64,000 bases of DNA, from the NCBI GenBank assembly GCA_034508935.3, contig CM067453.1:32105218-32169217 (forward strand). Reading direction: 5' to 3'. Each line of letters opens with the position of its first letter. The first letter of the stretch is position 1. Origin of the DNA: Berghia stephanieae (Eukaryota > Mollusca > Gastropoda > Nudibranchia > Aeolidiidae). Below are positions 1 to 11,718 of the stretch, piece by piece. The translations under genes were made by a program, and so were the position numbers. Below the pieces are notes generated by a model, which was given only the letters and a program-made list of their open reading frames with translations, was not told the DNA's origin and did not search any database.

Positions 1-3000
1 ACGTGTCCTAATTCTTTCTTCAACAAATTCATCATATTGCCTTTTTCCTGTCTCAAACAATTTTCTGATGCTGTGTTGAACGTCTTCATCAGCTAGTTGT
101 CCAGTTTCTAAATTTACTACAACACTCCCACTAGAGTCCAAAAATGGATTGCCAACTGTATTGAAGGTATCAATGAGGCTTCTTAGATTTGTTGTAAACA
201 TTTTCTTCTTTGATGTACTGTCGTCTAAATGTCTCTGATCATCTTTACAGGATGTTTCATTATGAAAAGTTGCAACCATATCGTCAATTTGCGGTGCAGA
301 CAACATCCATCGATGCAATGTTGAGGGGGATTCAATTAAAGAGATAACATTAAGAGAGCCCTTTAGTTTCTCATTGTTCTGCTCATGAGCTTGGTCAATA
401 CTCATTGATGAAAAGTGTCTTCTTGACTTCTTGACAGTAAAGTTGCCTGCAAGAAACTGCACATAGACTTCGGTTGAAGACAAAGGTAGGATCAACATAT
501 CTCTAATGTGGACAGACAACCACCGAGAATAATGGGTTTTGTCCAAAGCAAACAGAAAGGGAATAAATTCTTGTAAAGATTCGACATAGGTCAAGAAGTC
601 TCCAGTGCGGAAAGATTTGATTAATGATAATGTAAGCAATTCCATCTTTATAATCATATCCCAAAAATAAAACTGACTTGATTCTTTGCTTTGCTTTGAA
701 TTCCACTCCTCAACTGACATAATGGCATGCCCGTTCTTTTCAACATATATATTGTAGGCTTCCTGTTTTAAAGTTGAAAGACAAGCAACTGTTAGCTGAT
801 GAGCGTATCTTGTTCTTTTTATGTGGCAGACTTTCAAAAAAGAATCTGCTGTTCCAGCACCACAAATTCCTGCTCTCGATAAAATGTGAGTCCATCCACT
901 TCCATCCAAAAGCGTCCCAATGGTTTTCAAAAATTCCATCTCAATGTGCAATCCACCAAGTATGACAACAAATTTTGACTCCCCATAGATTTCAGGCCAT
1001 TTCCATTGAATCTGTTTGGCAATGGCGTACAACGGTTGATCAGCAACTAGCACAGGAGTTTGTCCAGGATTCAAAAAATGTGTGATGCTGTTTAGGTTAT
1101 CCATTGTATGTTTGATTGTTGAAGATTTGTTACTAGCTACTTCAAGAAGTGGAAGCATTGATATGATTGAGGGTGAAACATTGTCCTGTCTATCTGAGTG
1201 GAAAGCTGGCCAGTTAATTACTAATTCCTCCGGATTAGTGGATAGCACATGCTCTAACCACTGGTCCTCCTTCTGTAATGATCTCTGAAGATTGATCTTT
1301 TCAGAATGAAAATTAACGTGATCATGAATTGGTGGAATACACGGTTTAGCTCCAAGAGTTATTTCTTCTTTCACGGTGATAAAATCTTTCAGAACTGTGG
1401 TCTCAGTACAATCTGTATTAACATCGTCAGAGAAAATGTCACCAAGGCCGAGTCGCTCTTCACCATCTCCACTAAACTGTGGGTGCTGAAATATAGAAAT
1501 TCCTGTACCATGAAAAGCAGACTTAGATGTAGTTGAGGTAGGGTTGTAGTCAAGATTGTCGACAGCTGCTGTTGTGAAAAGGTTATGCTTCAACGAAACG
1601 GGGCATACAACACCATCCTCTTCAAATCGTTTTTCCACTGCCGGGCAATGTTGGATGAAATGGACAGAACTCGCTTATAAGAAACACTTAAGCCCAGATT
1701 AAACAAAGTATTGACAATCTTTTTTGATCGTGTCTCGTTGTAAAGATGCATACCAATAAACAGTGAAAGAGGAGTCTCCTTTGCTGGCATTATTCGCTTT
1801 GGGGCTACAGTGGGTTCATCTCTCTTTAGTCTGTCAATGCTGTTGGTAACTATCAACTGCGATAAAGAGAGACTTTCTTGGTGACGTATATGAACACTTT
1901 TAGATGATGAGGATCCAACTAAAATCATCTTTATTAGACCGAGTAATGACTGTGGAACAGATTTTTCTTGGGAGACTTGAGAGAAGTCAGCAGCAGCTTT
2001 TTCTAATTTATCCAGATCTCTTCGAATTATATTAGCCGCGCGGGATAAAGTCAATACTTCGTCGTCAGCCTTTTCCATGTGAGTCTGTTCAAGTAAACTA
2101 GATGTTGTCTTATTGACGGCTAAAAATATTTCCTTTCCTGAGAAAAAACTGTCTAGGCCTGGTAGTACCCGCTGGAGTCTGTCTCTGAACCTGGTTGGAT
2201 GAACATACGACTGGGTGCACCCTCTTTCGCAGCATTCTTTGCTATACATCTTTATCAATTCTGATAATTTGTGAACTCTTTCTTTGCTCTGTTCTATGCT
2301 TGAAACAATTTCAGCAAACGCAAAACTGGTATCGATGTCTGTAGGTTGAGCACTTTGTTTGTTTTTGTAATATTCAGCAGTTCTTTTCATGTTCATAAAA
2401 CGAACATGACAAATCTTATGGTAATGAGCTTCCTGAGCAATCAAATCACCATTTGAGAACATGGAAAGAATCTGTATATCGTTTATAATTTCTGCAGCCA
2501 CGCGGATATTTTCACTCATCTCTTTTGTCATTATCGAATGAAGGGAAGCGTCAGTCTTCTGGTTGCAAAACATGCAATTTGTCCTATTTTTTGTGATAAC
2601 GTCAATTGAGGGAAAACGCATACTCAGCTTCCTTGGACAGTGGGATGATGAGAGATTGTCTAGATCGGGGTCATTTGAAACGTTTTCTTGTAATTTCTGG
2701 TTTTTCACAGCGAGCCTCCTGATTTTTGTGGCCGTGTATCGAGAGCGACATGATTTGTGCCATTTGGCATCCTTTTGCTGCAGGACCTCCACGGTATCCT
2801 CAGAGTGTTCTCCAACAGACAGATCGAGCTTGTCACTATCATGTGCTAATCCGTTAAAAGTCTTTACACTCTCAACAAAAGTCACGTACCCTTGTCCACA
2901 GTCTTTCCGCTTTGACAGAGCTGGGCATTCTAATTTTTCATTTTTAATCTCTTGACAAATGATACATTTTGACCAATCCACGTCAATACCGCGCTTTGCC

Positions 3001-3002
3001 AT
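1..3002 (-). CDS. Large multicopy protein with two Cys/His modules, transposase-like, partial
   Basis: The coding strand is minus. The start Met is at 3002 and reading stays open for 470 codons to a stop at 1590. From about 1633 the adjoining frame is open all the way to the window edge (about 540 codons), and it continues the family pattern. One frame change therefore lies near 1.63 kb, in a short A-run, and the C-terminus is outside the window. Residues 13-16 form a CxxC and residues 82-85 HKSC. A second CxxC at 143-146 is followed by YHKIC around 194-198, giving two apparent zinc modules. The middle resembles a family I know from many cnidarian, mollusc and echinoderm genomes: FAFAE, the RAANIIRRD stretch and ETPLSLFIGMHL. 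The distal part has AVDNLDYNP, FHGTGIS, ADQPLYA, GGLHIEM and SIDQAHEQNN. The spaced D, D and H/E motifs suggest a transposase-like fold. That is inference; the function is unknown. The frame change could be decay or an assembly error. Confidence 0.72.
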
Positions 3003-3129
3003 TTTATAATTGTTAATAGTTAGTACAGGATTTAGTACATTGTCAAAGGCATGGTTTGATGGGTTAAATGACGGTGATCACGTTTGATAACGGGGATGAG
3101 GCGATGTTCATGAAGGTAATGTTAAAGAT

Positions 3130-3275
3130 GATGATGATGATATGGACATTTTCAACCTGAAATTTGTTTTGAAAAATACTATTATGCAACCACAATAATA
3201 ACACAAGTGTATTGAATAAGTGCGAGATACATAAATTGATGCTTAAGTGATATTTAGATGCTCTGTATGATGCTA

Positions 3276-3342
<67 letters not shown>

Positions 3343-3363
3343 CGATGATGCTGTTGTTGTTGC

Positions 3364-3405
<42 letters not shown>

Positions 3406-3439
3406 CATCATCATCATCATTACTATATTTTCTATATTA

Positions 3440-3510
<71 letters not shown>

Positions 3511-3535
3511 GACGTATTTTAAAACCATCATTATA
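3130..3535. repeat. Compound trinucleotide microsatellite (ATG)n then (ATT)n
   Basis: An array of ATG/GAT units from about 3270 to 3350 runs into ATT/TTA units from 3366 to about 3510. Open frames across it encode only homopolymeric Met, Leu, Ser or Ile runs, so I treat it as non-coding. Confidence 0.95.
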
Positions 3536-3539
3536 ACTA

Positions 3540-4285
3540 ACTACAGTACCACATAATAATATGCGGTGGGTAAAAGGCGACAAAGTTTAAGTAGACACCG
3601 TTTCGTGACCTCGCCGACCCGAAAGCAGACGACTAAACTTGCAACCGCAGAATGCAATGCATTGTTTATCGATATCAACACATTAGCGGAAGTCTATTAT
3701 TTTCAAATAATTCTAGTTTATTAAGATATGAAGGAAATAAAAAACGTATTCTTTGAAAGATATCGGAATATATCAAAGATATGAAAGAAAAATCAGCAAT
3801 TTTATTTTTTCTTCGTAGTCGTATTCGACCACCACAACTTTGATTTCTTCGATTTCACAATCTCATGTTCCGCGTTCAAAGCCGGCAAAATTTGAAATAA
3901 CCAAATTGGTATAATATCGGACTCAATAAAATAGTAATGAAAACTATGTTACTCACTTGGTAAATGAATGAATTTGATATGTTGTATGTTAACGAATAAA
4001 TGATAAGTTATCTTTCCGATTTCGATTTAAGACACTGGGCACATGTGTACTCGGTACCGATCTGTGACCTTTTGACACCAAGCAAAATGTCGTGATGGTG
4101 GCAAGTTTCATCACCACCATTAATTTTTACAAAAATCAAATTGCTGATATCTCAGCTCTTGGAGTAATGAGAGAGTGGTTCTATATCACAATTTAAACCT
4201 AAGAGCACGAAGTTTTTTTCATAAAAAATTTATGCTTTCATCACTAATTTGCACGATTTGGGGGTTTTGTGTCCCTAATTCCCCC
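3540..4285. other. No gene seen; AT-rich unique-looking DNA
   Basis: No reading frame with family-like sequence, no tRNA-like boxes and no long tandem repeat were found in this stretch. Confidence 0.6.
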
Positions 4286-4287
4286 AG

Positions 4288-4412
4288 CTATTTGGGGCCA
4301 ATCTTTCGGTAACGAAAAGACTGATTCTAAAATTTGATATGCTGAGCCAGGTAGTTCGAGCACTTTATTACTTTATTGTTCATTTTCTTTCATTTCGCAA
4401 TTTTCGCCTTTT
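4288..4412 (+). repeat. Dispersed repeat, copy 1 of 2
   Basis: This stretch, starting near TTTGGGGCCAATCTTTCG and running to the ATTTCGCAATTTTC end, recurs in the same orientation at about 43848-43972, with differences scattered along it. Both copies contain a run ending in GAGCACTTTATT. No terminal inverted repeats or target duplications are evident, so the class is unknown. Confidence 0.7.
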
Positions 4413-4663
4413 AAATACTGCCGGCAATGTCCTTGACTGCCGGGCATTCGGAACGTTTCCATTTTCATGTTCGGATTGTGTTCCTGGTGGCGTTGTTCCT
4501 GTTCCTGGTCCAAATTGAAGCGATTCGCGATCGTTCCGGTCGAAGAGTTTCGTATCAGTCATATCCAGTACGGCGTGCGTACTCGTGTTGTAGATGGTTC
4601 CAACCACAGACGAGAGGTTCAGACTGAGAGGGAGGAGGGAGGTACCTAGGCTGGTTTGCGCGC

Positions 4664-4712
<49 letters not shown>

Positions 4713-4955
4713 CATACACGGACACATCATAACAATAACAACGTCCGCCCATCCCCACCTCCTCGTCTCATTCTTCGCCCGTAGACTGAACCCTTCCTCA
4801 CCAAATCACATCTTTAAGTTGACACTTGACACATGAAAAGGAACATGACCATGAACATGTTCCTGGTGTATGTTCCTAGTAAATGTTCCTGGTCGAGCTG
4901 TGTTCCTGTTCTCGAGAACTAAAACCCGTGCGGCACTACTTAGAGAGAGAGAGAG

Positions 4956-5019
<64 letters not shown>
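4413..5019. repeat. GTTCCTGGT-rich stretch, (CA)n and (GA)n microsatellites
   Basis: The 9-mer GTTCCTGGT and near variants occur repeatedly at 4480-4510 and 4858-4895. A (CA)n tract lies at 4668-4710 and a (GA)n tract at 4943-5019. Overlapping open frames here are microsatellite shadows. No gene is visible. Confidence 0.85.
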
Positions 5020-5021
<2 letters not shown>

Positions 5022-5034
5022 TGATCTTTGCTTC

Positions 5035-5183
5035 AGCAAGCCCCCTCTCTCTCTTGCTTAATTTGCGCCGTTGCGCTACGGCTGACACCTGAGTAATTTC
5101 AGTTTTCCCTTGGAATAGACCCTTAGACAAATTTCCGCTTAAGGATGAATAAATGGAACTCTTTTTTCTTTATTTACTTTATT
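5035..5183 (+). mobile_element. SINE-B fragment (3' part)
   Basis: This matches the 3' half of a SINE found also at 32930-33060 (+), 38990-39222 (-) and 56880-57100 (-). Shared landmarks are the CTGGGTTATTTCAG-like block (here CTGAGTAATTTCAG), GGAATAGAC, and the tail GAATAAA...TTTATTTACTTTATT. It directly abuts the 5'-truncated LINE that follows. Confidence 0.65.
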
Positions 5184-6473
5184 GGGTTAAAAAGACTTTT
5201 GTATCATATCCATCTAAATAATTTAAGTGAAATTTTCCAATCTGCCTATAAATCACATCATAGCACTGAAACTGCCCTTTTAAAAGTATGCACTGATATT
5301 CTTAATAGTATTGACAAAAATCATGTCTGTTTATTGACTATGTTGGACCTTTCGGCTGCATTTGACACCATTGATCACGAGATACTTATTAAACGATTAG
5401 AAATTACTTTTGGAATTAGAGACACTGCGCTTAGTTGGTTTAAATCATACCTAACATCAAGATCTCAGTCGGTTCTGATCGATGGCGCAGTATCAGAAAC
5501 ATTTCCTCTAAATTACGGCGTTCCGCAGGGGTCTGTCCTTGGTCCTGTTATTTTTACTCTTTATACTCAACCTCTTTCGGATATTTTTGTTAAAAATAAA
5601 TTAATGTATCATTTCTATGCTGATGACACTCAGATCTATGTAAGCGATATCCCTAGTAATATCCCATCATTAATTACCCGTGTTGAAGACTGTATTAGAG
5701 ATGTTAAATGCTGGATGGAAATTAACAAGTTAAAGCTGAATAATGAAAAGACAGAGGTGATGGTGTGTGGTAGAAAAAGTGTTTTGAAAGATGATTTTCT
5801 GAAGTTTACTCTAAATATAAATGGGTGCACAATTAACCTCTCAACGTGTGTGAAAAACCTCGGGGTAATGCTAGATCAACATATGACTATGCAGGCACAG
5901 TTTGATTCTCTATGTAGAAGTTTGACAATAGGCTTAAAAAGAATTGCTTCAGTTAGACCTTTCCTAACAAGAGAAGTAACATGCAAACTAATAACATCTT
6001 TCATACTATCTAAAATAGATTACTGTAATTCGTTAATCTCGAATGTAAGCAACGATAAAATATCACGCCTTCAAAGTATCCAGAATGCGGCTGCTAAATT
6101 GATTTTAAGAAAGAAGATAACATCCTACTCGTTGCCACTTTTGTATGAGCTGCATTGGTTACCAGTTAATGTGAGAATCGAATTCAAACTAGCAGTATTG
6201 TGCTATAAGTGCCTTAATGATCAAGCACCATTGTATATTACTGAATTTTTAGAAACTTATAAGCCAACGAGGAGTCTACGTTCTGCACTAGATTCTACAA
6301 AATTAATTGTTACAAATAAATATAAATATAAATTTTACGGCGGCAGATCGTTCAGTCACGTCGGACCTTCCATCTGGAACTCTCTTCCTAAAAGAATAAG
6401 AGAAGCGCAGTCCTTATCAATATTTAAATCAAAGTTAAAACACCATCTCTTTGTTAAAACACATCTTGATTAA
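5145..6473 (+). CDS. LINE reverse transcriptase domain, 5'-truncated (L2/CR1-like)
   Basis: This is a 442-codon open frame. The first dozen residues come from SINE-B, so its Met is fortuitous. LINE homology starts near 5184. RT motif A reads LDLSAAFDTIDHEIL, motif B GVPQGSVLGP, and motif C YADDTQIY. All are in one undisturbed frame, followed by the thumb-like region and a C-terminal tail ending KSKLKHHLF. The endonuclease and the first part of the RT are missing, so it cannot be autonomous. The copy at 13.5-15.15 kb is a close relative. The enzyme would copy LINE RNA at a nicked target. Clade assignment to L2/CR1 rests on the motif wording and on the 3' tail. Confidence 0.88.
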   Translation: MNKWNSFFFIYFIGLKRLLYHIHLNNLSEIFQSAYKSHHSTETALLKVCTDILNSIDKNHVCLLTMLDLSAAFDTIDHEILIKRLEITFGIRDTALSWFKSYLTSRSQSVLIDGAVSETFPLNYGVPQGSVLGPVIFTLYTQPLSDIFVKNKLMYHFYADDTQIYVSDIPSNIPSLITRVEDCIRDVKCWMEINKLKLNNEKTEVMVCGRKSVLKDDFLKFTLNINGCTINLSTCVKNLGVMLDQHMTMQAQFDSLCRSLTIGLKRIASVRPFLTREVTCKLITSFILSKIDYCNSLISNVSNDKISRLQSIQNAAAKLILRKKITSYSLPLLYELHWLPVNVRIEFKLAVLCYKCLNDQAPLYITEFLETYKPTRSLRSALDSTKLIVTNKYKYKFYGGRSFSHVGPSIWNSLPKRIREAQSLSIFKSKLKHHLFVKTHLD

Positions 6474-6770
6474 TGCATCTTTGTAATTTGACCCCAATAT
6501 GAATGTTAATTTAGTTTATGTTATTATATCATTATTTTATATTATTTCCGTATTTGACATAGCATGTGGATGTATTATAACATATCTTGTATTAATGACT
6601 TTATGTTTAGTTATTACATTGTTGTATAATGATAATATTATGTTGATGTAGTTTGTATAATGTTTCATTTGTATAATAATGTCACTGTATTATTGTTTCG
6701 CGCATTGAGCATCACCCAGTGATGAAAATGCGCGTTATAAATGTCATGTATTATTATTATTATTGATGTG
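5184..6770 (+). mobile_element. L2/CR1-type LINE, 5'-truncated, copy 1
   Basis: The element comprises the reverse-transcriptase frame plus about 290 bases of 3' untranslated sequence. It ends in a stem-like GCGCATTGAGCATCACCC...GATGAAAATGCGC motif and a short (ATT)n tail. Ends of this kind, a hairpin followed by short tandem units, are typical of L2/CR1 LINEs. The intact 3' end here served as the reference for mapping insertions in copy 2. Confidence 0.82.
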
Positions 6771-7150
6771 TAATGACATGTTACAAGGGGTTGAGGTGTG
6801 TGTGTGTGGGGGGGGGGGGGGGGTGGGTGGGAGGGGTTGCACTGAAATTAGAAAGAACGGCGGAGTGAAAAGAATAAGCAGAGAGGTGTCGGCTACGTGA
6901 ACCAATAACGGAGTGTATGAGTGACTGCATCATATTGTATACATGACATAGCATGTACATTCATAACTGCCGATGTCACAGTAAATCATCAGCGGCCCTA
7001 ATCTGTCCCTCCAGGAAAGGGCCACCCCCCCCCCCCCTTCCCGATTTATGCCACAAAAAAACATCACTAAAATTGTCACAATCAACATCTAAATACCTGA
7101 ATAGATTTTTTTAATGTACATGAAGCTATGGAACAATATATTTTTTTCTT
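6771..7150. repeat. G/C homopolymer runs and dispersed repeat, copy 1 of 2
   Basis: A GT/G run lies near 6797-6830. Bases 6955-7065 match 44925-45115: ACTG..GATGTCACAGTAAATCATC, then TCTGTCCCTCCAGGAAA, a poly-C run, and TATGCCACAAAAA. No gene is seen. Confidence 0.65.
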
Positions 7151-7152
7151 AA

Positions 7153-7204
<52 letters not shown>

Positions 7205-7225
7205 TTATTATTATTATTCTTATTC

Positions 7226-7301
<76 letters not shown>

Positions 7302-7322
7302 CATTATTATTATTATTATCAT
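7150..7322. repeat. (TTA)n microsatellite
   Basis: This is an almost pure TTA/ATT array with a few TTC and TCA variants. Both strands are open only as homopolymeric Asn or Tyr frames. Confidence 0.95.
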
Positions 7323-7542
7323 TTATGAGAAATAGTGTTAGGTAGCAAATAATATAATAACAATAATCCATTTCTCTTAACCTCACAATGTTAACAGGCC
7401 TACCTTTGTATAGAAAAAAAAAGTATTTTGTTTTCTAACATAAAAATAAAAAAAGAACAGTTTTTCTTCACACTTCCATAAAGGGAGCAAACCAAATAGT
7501 TGACCTCAATCTTCTTAAAAACTTTCTGAACTTTAATGATTA

Positions 7543-7738
7543 CATTTCAAATACTAAAGCCTTTACCAAACCAAGCATTTTGTCGCATAAGGTAGATTAT
7601 GTTCTAATCTTCTGAAGTGTTGTCAACATAAAGCAACTTAATAATTCATTTCGTAACAAAAACTACCCCTTTTTAATAAAAAATCTCCATTGATTAATTA
7701 TGCTACATCTAGGGAAAACATCAGAAATATACCCTTAA
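7543..7738 (+). repeat. Old repeat, left half (split by LINE copy 2)
   Basis: It matches 52415-52635: GCCTTTACCAAACCAAGCAT, then TAGATTATGTTCTAATCTTC, and ATCAGAAATATAC. In the 52-kb copy the sequence runs straight on into the part that here resumes at 15149. Minus-strand LINE copy 2 therefore inserted at this point, sharing TTAA at both sides. Confidence 0.8.
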
Positions 7739-7739
7739 T

Positions 7740-7847
<108 letters not shown>

Positions 7848-7871
7848 CATGACATTTATAACGTGCATTTT

Positions 7872-8209
7872 TTTGTTTGTTTGTTTGTTGCTTTAGGTCT
7901 CTTCCAACACAATTGAGGTTATATGAGAGACCGCTGAAACAAAAAAACAAGCAATCTAACAAAAATAGTACAAATGTAAATCAAAATCATAACCTAAAGA
8001 TATCATAAGCTAAATTATAAATAACCAAGAACAAACAGGCAGAAGATTTACAGAAAAAAAAATATCCCCTGTCAAAAATACAATCACAAACCAAAGAAGC
8101 AGGATAGGCTAGTAAAGAGAAGAAGAAACGACATCACTATCGGATCGTACACCCATGCGAACATCATAGGTATATGATTCAAGGGTGATGCTCCCATCCA
8201 ACCACCCGC
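7872..8209 (-). mobile_element. 338-bp SINE-like element (SINE-C) with 12-bp target duplication
   Basis: The element is flanked by AACGTGCATTTT at 7860-7871 and 8210-8221, which is LINE 3'-end sequence, so it jumped into the LINE. On the minus strand it begins GCGGGTGGTTGGATGGGAGC and ends in a (CAAA)n tail after GGAAGAGACCTAAAGCAAC. A near-identical copy lies at 48881-49219 in the same orientation. The head contains TTGGATGGGAG, which also occurs in 5S rRNA near box C. That match is short and only suggestive. Confidence 0.82.
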
Positions 8210-8750
8210 AACGTGCATTTTCATCACTGGGTGATGCTCAATGCGAGAAACAATAATACAGTGACATTATTATACAAATGAAACATTATACATAGGGGAG
8301 ACCGGGGTGAAAAGTCCCAGGGGTGAAAAGTCCCAAGGAGGTTTTGGCCCTTAGATATAATTTTTTGGCCTTTCTGTTTTGAAAAATATGGTATATTTAG
8401 TTGTTGGCCTATTTGCAATAACAAGCGTTCTTTCCCTCTCCATCTTTGAGAGATAGCTGCCACCACCTGTTCATCTGAAGCAAAAAGTGCAAATCTACCC
8501 TCATCAGAATTTGTGAGTATTCTTTTATTTTTGATTCAATTAATGTATGCATTTGTGATGTGACTCTATGGCCATTTTTGCATAACTCTTGACATGTTTT
8601 ACACTAATGCTGGTATTCATATTGGCACAGTTGGCTGCAAATCAGGCCAACCCCCTATCGGGGTGAAAAGTCCCAGTGTTGGGGGAAAAAGTCCCACTGG
8701 GACTTTTCACCCAGGCTGCTGCAACACCTGAGGATGTCTATATAAACATA

Positions 8751-8945
<195 letters not shown>

Positions 8946-9140
8946 GTACCAAAAGACAAGGGGACTTTTACTCTAAAAATAATCGAAAAAGATATGTTTT
9001 TAAAGATTTTTTAAAAGTAATAAAATAATCATAACTGTGAAGTTTCATGGCTTCCATTCTTCCATTTTTATGATAGGGAGTAGTGATGATGATAATTTGT
9101 AATGGTAAACTCACACATTTTGTTTATTTCCCCAGAACTA

Positions 9141-11094
9141 TGCCAAGGAACTACGTCCGAACAACCACGAGGGGCTCCTTCACGAAAGACACGATGGCAT
9201 CAGCTGTGGCGGCCGTGCTTGGGGAATGTCTTCCCGAAAAGCAGCAGATGAGTTTGATATCAACTATAAGACGCTGCAACGCTATGTCAAACTACACAGG
9301 GCTGAAGGTAGCATCGACAGTGGCTGCTTCGGCTATGGCTCAGAGAAGAAGCGCATCTTCACAGATGACCAAGAGCAGATCATTCTCCAGTATGTTCTGG
9401 AAGCCTCCTCCATCTATTATGGACTCACGCTGGAAGACCTTCGAGGATTAGCCTATGAGGTGGCTGTTAAGAATCAAATTCCAGTCCCAGAATCATGGAC
9501 TGCCAATAGGGCTGCAGGAGAGGATTGGTTCTATGGATTCAGAACACGCAACAAAGACAGTCTCAGTTTGCGAAACCCCGAAGCGACAACATTAAACAGA
9601 ATGCAAGCGTTCAACAAGACCAATGTGAATACATTCTTTGACAATCTAGAACATGTAATGGCAGTGCATAAGTTTGCACCACAGTGTATCTGGAATATCG
9701 ACGAGACAGGATGCTCCACGGTTCAGAAGCCCAAACGACAGCTGGCGAGGAAAGGAGAAAAACGTGTCGGGTCTGTGGTCTCTCAGGAAAAGGGATGTAC
9801 GGTCGCACTCTGTGGGCAGTGAATGCCCTTGGCAACAGCATGCCCCCATACCTTATTTTTCCACGAGTAAATGTACAAGAACACTGGTCAACAACTGCCC
9901 CACCAGGATCCCTTTGCGACTCTCACCCCAAAGCTTCAGGGTGGATGACATCCGAGAACTTCTTGCGTTTTCCGCAGCACTTTCAGAAATACGCTAAACC
10001 AGCTGCGCATCCAGTGCTGTTGATTCTTGACAACCATGCTTCGCATTGTGGTGAGAATGTTATTGCTTTTTGTCAGGAAAACATCATCACCCTGCTCTCA
10101 TTTCCGCCACATTGCTCGCATCAGATGCAGCCCCTGGATGTTTCTGTCTACGGGCCATTTCAGACCTCTACGACTACGCCGTCAACAAGGGGTGCAAGGA
10201 TCCACAAAATACTGGCAAACAGATGTCCATCCACACTGTGCCTCAAATTATATCTTATGCATTCCCAAAGGCTTTCACCCCAGCAAATATCACAACTGGC
10301 TTTCGTGCAACCGGGATTTTTCCCACAGATAGGAACATTTTCTCTGACGACAAGTTCTTACCAACATTTTCAACAGATCGACCACAACCTGCTCCTGCGA
10401 CCCTAAACCAGCCATCAATGATCTCTGGAACTGCAACAACCGATGCTGAAAAATCTATCAGCAAAGGTTTTGTATCGCCGAAAGAAATTTGTCCCTTCCC
10501 CAAAGCAACAGCTCGCCCAGAGGAAAACAAACAACGGAAAACAGTTAAGTCAACTATTTTGACTTTGACCCCAGAGAAGCGACCAGGCTACTATCAACAG
10601 TCTTTGGTTGTTGAAACAGAAGTGGCTTCGAAGAGAAAAAGGCTGAAATATGACTCTGAGAGTGATGATGAGGCTAACTGTGCCCTTGATTCAATTCTGG
10701 AAAAAGCAGACAAATTGAACAAAGAGGACGACGTTGAGGTTCAAGAAGAAGACCTGAACGAGGCCCCCTCCTTTCCTCCTCTATGGAAGAACAGGACATG
10801 TCCCTCCTCAAGCTGGAAGACTTTGTGTTCTTTAGATGCGAAGGAAAGAAGGGCAATGTATTCTACACTGGGATCGTGAAAAGTGCAATGGATGAGGACG
10901 GGGACTTCGCAATTGAATTCCTCAAACGAAGTGAAAAAGTAAAGAACAAATTTATTAATTTCTCCAATGAGGAGATCTGGTCTGTCCACAAAAAGCAAAT
11001 TATTACAAAGCTGTGCAAATCTGATGTGACCGGTACCCAAAGAACGAAGAGTGGACACGTGTTTAAAGATGATATCGTGAAATATGCTCAATAG
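9141..11094 (+). pseudogene. pogo/Tigger-like (DDE_1) transposase, frameshifted
   Basis: It starts MPRNYVRTTTRGSF. An HTH region (KAADEFDINYKTLQRYVK) is followed by a CENP-B-like DNA-binding region (VPESWTANRAAGEDWFYGF). The catalytic core then follows: WNIDETG for the first Asp, VLLILDNHASHCG for the second, and HQMQPLDVSVYGPF for the third, as in the DDD pogo/jerky group. The C-terminal part is acidic and lysine-rich (KRKRLKYDSESDDE) and ends GHVFKDDIVKYAQ at 11094. The reading frame changes about four times (near 9.22, 9.81, 10.16 and 10.77 kb), so it is inactive, although the catalytic motifs themselves are preserved. A host-domesticated jerky-like gene is unlikely given the flanking inverted ends and the frame breaks. 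Confidence 0.88.
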
Positions 11095-11225
11095 ACTAGC
11101 CCAGCTGAGCCTTATCGAATGTCTTTCTTTGATATTTTTTTTCAAAGTTCCAACATTCCCTGTAACAACAAGATATGAAGTGAGTAGAAAAGTGCCAGAA
11201 GACAATAGAGAATAAAAAATTTTTT

Positions 11226-11322
11226 CGCGGCGGTGGTGGGGTTTGAACCTGCGACCCTATTGGTACGACAACTCCGCCTGGCAGGTGAGAGCGTGGCTCT
11301 ACCGTGTGAGCTATCCACGAAC
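11226..11322 (-). repeat. tRNA-like head of array unit 1
   Basis: On the minus strand, GTTCGTGGATAGCTCACACG gives an A-box-like TAGCTCACACGG with D-arm GCTC/GAGC. Further on, GGTTCAAACCC is a B-box match. About 20 extra bases between the anticodon-like arm and the B box mean it is not a functional tRNA. Confidence 0.6.
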
Positions 11323-11621
11323 ACAAAAATATTCGTTTCAAACCCAAAGTCATTTCTAGATCCCTCTCTCACCCACTTCTTGAGATCGCCGATTCGTTCA
11401 ACACCATCGCGAAGTAATTTTGACCAGCAGTTAAGCTTAATAGCCAATATTCTCATCACAAACATATAACATAGAAACGATTGAGACATTGAGTATGATC
11501 CGGTGTATGGGGTGAATTTTTAATTCAGAAAAGTGAGTGGAGCAGGCACTTATGTTGGTAACAACAAGATATGAAGTGAGTAGAAAAGTGCCAGAAGACA
11601 ATAGAGAATAAAAAATTTTTT

Positions 11622-11718
11622 CGCGGCGGTGGTGGGGTTTGAACCTGCGACCTTATTGGTACGACAACTCCGCCTGGCAGGTGAGAGCGTGGCTCTACCG
11701 TGTGAGCTATCCACGAAC
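11622..11718 (-). repeat. tRNA-like head of array unit 2
   Basis: This is the same A-box-like and B-box arrangement as in unit 1, exactly 396 bases further on, with a single visible difference. Confidence 0.6.

Noticed and set aside
1082-1536. Plus-strand frames between 0.77 and 1.54 kb
   Set aside because: These are shadows of the long minus-strand frame, which shows conserved family motifs throughout.
2563-2955. A 130-codon plus-strand frame
   Set aside because: It is antisense to the strongly supported minus-strand coding region.
11226-11322. A genuine tRNA-Gly(GCC)-like gene
   Set aside because: An anticodon-like CTGCCAG exists, but the acceptor and anticodon stems pair badly and the variable region is far too long. 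It is better described as a tRNA-like promoter module.
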